A DNA stretch of 54,868 nt from Candidatus Saccharibacteria bacterium UBA6039 (GTDB lineage: Bacteria > Patescibacteriota > Saccharimonadia > Saccharimonadales > Saccharimonadaceae). Every line of letters begins with the position of its first letter. Position 1 is the stretch's first letter. Both the position numbers and the translations under genes were made by a program. The notes beneath the pieces are model-generated. The model did not search any database and was not told the origin of the DNA. It saw nothing but the letters and a program-made list of their open reading frames with translations. Location: contig DIZB01000013.1 in assembly GCA_002427805.1 (NCBI GenBank), positions 1 through 54,868 of the forward strand, in the 5' to 3' direction. Below are positions 50,899-54,868 of the stretch, piece by piece.

Positions 50899-52752
50899 CT
50901 ACTTAGTGGCGCTAGTTTGTGCAGGTCGAGGACGCGTACGCTCAAAAGCTTCTGCGAGCTTTCTATACGCACCTAATGCTGCTTCTTCGCGTTCCAGCAT
51001 TCGACCATCATCCTTTGAGTGAGTATAGGACGAAACAAGCATACCCGGGAAGTAGGAGTTTTTACCATCTTTACATGCCCATCCAAGCGTGTTCGTTAAT
51101 GCGACTTTCTCCATCTCGCCTAATTTAAGCTCAGTGTTATAAAAAGACTTAAACCTAATCTCGATCATATCCCTAAATCGTTGAACAACTCTATTCTTCT
51201 GCTCACCCGTTATATATGATGACCCCCTTGTATCTAAGCTAAGAAAATTTTTCAAATTATCTTGAAGATCCAGGTTAATATCTAAGATCTCGGCATACGC
51301 CTTAACGAGTGCACCTTGGCCATAAACATCAAGTTCAACATCTACCCTATTAGCGCCTTCTTCACCATTTGCAAAGCCAATATAAGTGCTCTTAGGTGGC
51401 TGCGGCTTAACACTTTTAGGCGCAAGAGGCACAGCGAGCGTAGGCTTCTGTTCTAGAACATATTTGGGCTGCAGAGCGTTTTTAATATCTTGAGACATGC
51501 TCTCAGTCTCTTCGCCAAAAGCCTTCTGAAATAAGCGCGCTAAGTCAGCCTTAGTGACATTTGTCTCAATGTATAGCCGAAAATTGCCAAGAGATGTTGA
51601 AACATTTGCTCCAGTTATACCTAAAAGTTCACCAATCTCCTTAGGAGTCATATTCTGAAAACGATAGACAAGTGCTTGCTTATAAGGAAAAACCTTTCTG
51701 TTCGTATTTGTAGCTGGATTACGTAGGCCTAGAAGAAAGTCAGCAAGCCGTTCCGCATCATCAGTACTTACGAGTCCGTCATCAAACTGCCCCATGCTAT
51801 GCGCGAGATAATCGTAGGCGCTTTGGTTAAGTTTTTTTGTTGTAACCTTCTCAACCTTATTCTCTAATACTTCACTAGTATTTTCTCCAATATGTTCATC
51901 AGTTGTGGCAGCAGGTACGTCGTGCTCTAACTCACTGAGCTCCGATGAAACATCACTAGGCTGGTCTAGAGCCTCCGATGCTAGGTCGTTTTCGATGTTT
52001 GATAAAATTTTATCGATTATTGGACCTAGCTCACTTCTATGTGGATTCTCTAAGACTTTCTTCCGTATGTAGCTTTTTTGCTGGCTAAGAGCGTCCATTG
52101 TTATATGTAGCCTGTCTGCTATTTCTCTTTTAGTTAATCCTTCCAGAATACCCACTAAAATCGCTTTATGGTTTAGGTTATCTTTTCTTACACGGATTGC
52201 AGCAAAATCCATAATTACGTCAGCGAGTTCAGGCGCCTTTGAAAGATCAAATGTTTCGTATTTTCCATCCGTTAAAGACTCTAAATAGTCTAAGGCCGTT
52301 TCGGATCCTATGCCATATTTAGCCTCAGAAGTTTTTTTGACTCCCTTCTCTATTGGATCTAAAGGAGTAGCATTAGCTGCAACAACTCCAGCCATTTCTA
52401 TTTTCGTTGTTCCAATTGCGACGACGGTTTGGGGCGTTCCGAGTAAAGCAGCTTGGTCGGTCTGTAGATCAGGTTTTGCAGGTAATAATACGGCCACGTT
52501 ATTAAAAATGCGGCCTAGCTCAAGAGCAGGATCAAAAGCAATACCCTCCATCCTCTCACGAAAAGCTACCAGAAGTTCATTCGATGCTTGTTTTGACAAG
52601 CCAAGACTTTCCGTAAGCGCAGCAAGCTCACCCAATGTACGAGCTTTTTCAATAAAAGTCTCAACCTTTAGTACTTCTCGAGCCAAAAGTTCATCGCCAC
52701 TTGTAATCGCAAGTCGTTCAGCATCTGTTAATAAATCTTCTGATCCCGCCAT
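50899..52752 (-). CDS. Large protein with two sigma-like helix-turn-helix segments
   Basis: About 617 aa, soluble. Counted from the first ATG, two helix-turn-helix segments stand out: GLTKREIADRLHITMDALSQQ (about 207-227) and NMTPKEIGELLGITGANVSTS (about 369-389), both like sigma region 4 or LuxR/TetR-type DNA-binding helices. They are separated by an acidic, disordered linker (about 255-310). The C-terminal third is of mixed type and includes a conserved-looking motif LGWACKDGKNSYFPGMLVSSYTH. No whole-length family recognised. The first ATG (52758) touches the AGGAG site; the second (52752) has proper spacing and is used. DNA-binding regulator is the most likely role. Confidence 0.65.
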   Translation of the reverse strand: MAGSEDLLTDAERLAITSGDELLAREVLKVETFIEKARTLGELAALTESLGLSKQASNELLVAFRERMEGIAFDPALELGRIFNNVAVLLPAKPDLQTDQAALLGTPQTVVAIGTTKIEMAGVVAANATPLDPIEKGVKKTSEAKYGIGSETALDYLESLTDGKYETFDLSKAPELADVIMDFAAIRVRKDNLNHKAILVGILEGLTKREIADRLHITMDALSQQKSYIRKKVLENPHRSELGPIIDKILSNIENDLASEALDQPSDVSSELSELEHDVPAATTDEHIGENTSEVLENKVEKVTTKKLNQSAYDYLAHSMGQFDDGLVSTDDAERLADFLLGLRNPATNTNRKVFPYKQALVYRFQNMTPKEIGELLGITGANVSTSLGNFRLYIETNVTKADLARLFQKAFGEETESMSQDIKNALQPKYVLEQKPTLAVPLAPKSVKPQPPKSTYIGFANGEEGANRVDVELDVYGQGALVKAYAEILDINLDLQDNLKNFLSLDTRGSSYITGEQKNRVVQRFRDMIEIRFKSFYNTELKLGEMEKVALTNTLGWACKDGKNSYFPGMLVSSYTHSKDDGRMLEREEAALGAYRKLAEAFERTRPRPAQTSATK

Positions 52753-52841
52753 ACCCATCTCCTATTCGTAATGATAGTTTTATTTATACTGACGGACCAC
52801 AAGTGAGATTGCAAGCATAAACGGAATAAATGCATGCATGC

Positions 52842-53198
52842 CTAGACATATGTTGAGGTTTCTTCGCCGTTCCAGTGCCTTCGAAGCTGTATCGTCATCT
52901 TCACAACTTCAGCAATCCCTACCTTAGCTGCCTGTAGCGTATCAAGATCATTGACCATTTGCGGGGCATCTATTCGCCCGTCACCAAGACGTGTCGCAAT
53001 GTAAAAAGTCGCGAGCTGTTTTGTCTTCGGATCCATCGTCTGGCTACAACTTATGGCCCAATTGATAGTTTCCTTATCAAGTCCTGATCGCACTAACTCT
53101 TGGATACTAACGCTTAATTCTCTCCTGATATCCACCGCACTCACTCGTGGCGGCGCCTCAGGAGCGAAAGTCGTATCTCTGAATCGATTTATTGCCAT
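52842..53198 (-). CDS. Hypothetical helical protein, 118 aa
   Basis: Soluble, mostly helical, no membrane segment; recognisable only by its own pattern (VSAVDIRRELSVSIQELVRSG, KETINWAISCSQTMDPKTKQ). The frame has normal codon use, and a TATTCT box six bases before the ATG fits the leaderless pattern of neighbours. No function assigned. A gap of 83 bases, containing a short TGCATGCATGC run, separates it from the two-HTH gene. Confidence 0.6.
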   Translation of the reverse strand: MAINRFRDTTFAPEAPPRVSAVDIRRELSVSIQELVRSGLDKETINWAISCSQTMDPKTKQLATFYIATRLGDGRIDAPQMVNDLDTLQAAKVGIAEVVKMTIQLRRHWNGEETSTYV

Positions 53199-53204
53199 GG
53201 ACGT

Positions 53205-53210
53205 AGAATA
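53205..53210 (-). promoter_or_regulatory. -10 box of the 118-aa gene
   Basis: Minus-strand TATTCT six bases before the ATG at 53198. Confidence 0.4.
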
Positions 53211-53253
53211 ATCCCCTTACTTCAATGCCGCAAGCGTGAGCTTATTATTCTGC

Positions 53254-53259
53254 TACAAT
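53254..53259 (+). promoter_or_regulatory. -10 box of the P-loop kinase gene
   Basis: Plus-strand TACAAT, seven bases before the ATG at 53267. Leaderless mRNA predicted. Confidence 0.45.
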
Positions 53260-53266
53260 AAGCCTC

Positions 53267-53728
53267 ATGAGTTATGACAAAAATATAAAAATCCTCGCCT
53301 TTGTCGGCTTAGCTGGCAGCGGTAAAACGACAGCTGTTAATTATCTTGCAGATAAAGGCTTTCCAAAAGTAACACATACTGATGCTTCGCAAATCGATAA
53401 TCTTGAAAATGCCGGGCAACATCACATTATCGAGGACGGACCTTCAACCTGGCAGCAGTATAAAGAGCTGAAAGAACAGTTTCATAGTGATCTTATTGTG
53501 ATTGGGCTCATAGCAAATAAGCACCTTCGCCACCACCGACTAACCGTACGTGAAAATGTGGCATTGACTGAAACAGAGGCGACTGAACGCGATTGGCACG
53601 AGATTGAAAATGACAATATCGGTGGCGTGATTGCGTTTGCCGACCATTTTATCAGTAATAATGGTAATCTCGAAGACTTTTACGCCAGTATCGATGCAGT
53701 ACTTGAAGAAATTGAATTTCGAGTTTAA
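53267..53728 (+). CDS. Small P-loop kinase-like protein
   Basis: 153 aa with Walker A FVGLAGSGKTTAVNYL and the following strand KVTHTDASQID; resembles the dephospho-CoA kinase/nucleotide kinase fold (AAA_18 or AAA_33 style) but is shorter than CoaE. Later segments LIVIGLIANKHLRHHRLTVREN and ERDWHEIENDNIGGVIAFADHFI are like those in archaeal-type nucleoside-kinase proteins. Substrate unknown. Convergent with the next kinase-like gene; stops overlap by four bases. Confidence 0.7.
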   Translation: MSYDKNIKILAFVGLAGSGKTTAVNYLADKGFPKVTHTDASQIDNLENAGQHHIIEDGPSTWQQYKELKEQFHSDLIVIGLIANKHLRHHRLTVRENVALTETEATERDWHEIENDNIGGVIAFADHFISNNGNLEDFYASIDAVLEEIEFRV

Positions 53729-54297
53729 GCGAGTTCGAATTCTTTAACTAAAAATTCCTCGTAGGCTTCTGGTGACGAAAAATCATTATCGATATACACG
53801 TCTGCGAGTGCTTTTACAGCTCCCATATCCATCGTGTTAGTGTCATTTGGCTCCATTTCAGCGTCTTCTTGTGCGCAAAATTCTTCAAAGGTGACCTTAT
53901 CTTCAATCCTATCAACAGGACGATTGTTAATACGATCATAACGGACTCTGCGGTCAGCATCGATCCAAATGATAATCCCACCATGCTTCTTTATCGCACG
54001 AGCTTCTTCTGGGTGACGAATACTCGTCAGTGATATTCCCTTACCATTGCCATTTTCAAAATATGCAGCAATTGTTTTCTCGGCGAGCACACCAAAGCCG
54101 AATTCTGTGCGCCACTCATCTCCAAGCGCACCAAGATTTTTGCGCTCATGTGTAATACCGCGACGATCAAGCTCTTCGCGTAAAATATTACTGAGGCTGA
54201 CCATTTGTGCGCCAGATAGTTTTGCGCGCAGCTCTCCCAGGGTGTCCTTACCCGATGCATTTGTACCAGCAATCCCAACAATTTCAGGTAGTAACAT
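53725..54297 (-). CDS. P-loop kinase, deoxynucleotide/dephospho-CoA kinase-like
   Basis: 190 aa with Walker A GIAGTNASGKDTLGEL, then the Arg-bearing segments SIRHPEEARAIKKHGGIIIW and RRVRYDRINNR, typical of the dNMP/dephospho-CoA kinase fold. A role as a nucleotide kinase is likely; exact substrate is not readable. It follows rpoD by seven bases and may be co-transcribed with it. Confidence 0.78.
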   Translation of the reverse strand: MLLPEIVGIAGTNASGKDTLGELRAKLSGAQMVSLSNILREELDRRGITHERKNLGALGDEWRTEFGFGVLAEKTIAAYFENGNGKGISLTSIRHPEEARAIKKHGGIIIWIDADRRVRYDRINNRPVDRIEDKVTFEEFCAQEDAEMEPNDTNTMDMGAVKALADVYIDNDFSSPEAYEEFLVKEFELA

Positions 54298-54304
54298 AAG
54301 ACTC

Positions 54305-54868
54305 CTAGCTTAAATATTCGTGAAGTTTCTTAGCATCCTTGTGCTTACGAAGTTTGGCAAGTGCCTTAGCTTCAATCTGACGAATTCGCTCACGCGTGAC
54401 GGCAAATTCTTGACCAACTTCTTCGAGAGTGTGTGACTTACCGTTCTCAAGTCCAAAACGCATCTTCACGATCTTTTGTTCGCGGTCACTAAGTGTTGAA
54501 AGAATCGATTGTACTTGTTCTTTTAGAAGCTGTGAGGTCGCAGACTCTTCTGGCGTCGCACCATCTTCATCTTCAATAAAGTCACCGAGTACTGAATCTT
54601 CGTCTTCACCATCACGTCCAACACCAGCATCGAGTGATGTAATGTCTTGTTTGATCTTAATAACGTATTCAACCTTGTCTGGTTCCATCTCAAGCTCTTT
54701 AGCGAGTTCTTCTATGCTTGGCTCACGGTTGAGTTCCTGAGTCATACGACGCTGCGTACGGAGTAATTTGTTAATTGTTTCAACCATGTGTACAGGAATA
54801 CGAATCGTGCGAGCTTGGTCGGCAATCGCACGTGTAATCGCCTGGCGAATCCACCAGGTTGCATAGGT
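54305..54868 (-). CDS. rpoD: Main sigma factor RpoD/SigA (5' end cut off by window)
   Basis: Sigma-70 family housekeeping factor. The frame is open to the window edge: upstream of the internal ATG at 54787 the sequence reads TYATWWIRQAITRAIADQ then ARTIRIPVHMVE, the end of region 2 (2.3-2.4), so the annotated ORF start is not the real one. Region 3 (NKLLRTQRRMTQELNREPS) and region 4.2 (HTLEEVGQEFAVTRERIRQIE) are complete. It should recognise promoters of the TTGACA/TATAAT type, which fits the -10 boxes found throughout the window. Confidence 0.97.
   Translation of the reverse strand, partial: TYATWWIRQAITRAIADQARTIRIPVHMVETINKLLRTQRRMTQELNREPSIEELAKELEMEPDKVEYVIKIKQDITSLDAGVGRDGEDEDSVLGDFIEDEDGATPEESATSQLLKEQVQSILSTLSDREQKIVKMRFGLENGKSHTLEEVGQEFAVTRERIRQIEAKALAKLRKHKDAKKLHEYLS

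Noticed and set aside
1..54868. CRISPR array, insertion sequence, rRNA or tRNA gene
   Set aside because: No regularly spaced repeats, transposase, or complete rRNA/tRNA pattern was seen on either strand by reading.

Overview
The window is a densely packed stretch of a small-genome bacterium. I infer Patescibacteria (CPR), most likely Saccharibacteria/TM7. The reasons are a type IV pilus set (PilB, PilT, PilC, PilD, PilM, PilN, PilO) with no secretin PilQ or lipoprotein PilP, a free-standing VirB6/TrbL-like membrane protein, many short or absent 5' leaders, and housekeeping genes with family-atypical residues. UGA is a normal stop (truB and the HAD gene end in TGA), so the Gracilibacteria/Absconditabacteria code 25 does not apply. 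Taxonomy cannot be proven from this window because no rRNA is present.

Layout. 1-897: 3' part of a Xer-type tyrosine recombinase. 894-15076 (minus): type IV pilus locus, transcribed right to left as TPR-like membrane protein, large secreted protein, pilM-pilN-pilO-small membrane protein-pilB-pilT-pilC, then a major pilin with its own terminator, then prepilin peptidase and four minor pilins in an H-I-J-K-like order. 15178-19420: translation and repair core (ychF, tlyA, efp, rpsR, ssb, rpsF), with a possible minus-strand structured RNA behind ychF. 19638-22478: a solitary 946-residue protein combining a PD-(D/E)XK nuclease-like domain with a P-loop STAND-like ATPase, a candidate antiviral protein. 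22562-25980: small redox and modification genes (LLM flavoenzyme, F420/NADP reductase-like protein, GNAT-cupin fusion, methyltransferase). 26001-36164: ftsK, rnj, an operon pnp-MFS-uracil-DNA glycosylase, and threonine synthase. 36219-39168: small membrane protein, Nudix hydrolase, ABC exporter pair, rpsO. 39253-44462: VirB6-like protein, truB, and a DHH-family protein with degenerate active site. 44463-44867: the only long gene-free gap; it carries divergent promoters and a strongly predicted pseudoknotted RNA. 44868-54868: rpsT with a histone-like tail, holA, mutM, a HAD protein, polA, a protein with two helix-turn-helix segments, two P-loop kinases and the 3' part of the main sigma factor rpoD.

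The two items most worth follow-up are the plus-strand RNA at about 44548-44765 (an H-type pseudoknot with an 8-bp and a 16-bp stem stacked with no linker, having its own possible promoter) and the nuclease-STAND protein at 19638. A recurrent theme is a TATAAT-like -10 box only 6-9 bases before the start codon, which predicts leaderless mRNAs for many genes and moves several start codons. All functions are assigned by reading motifs; no database search was run.
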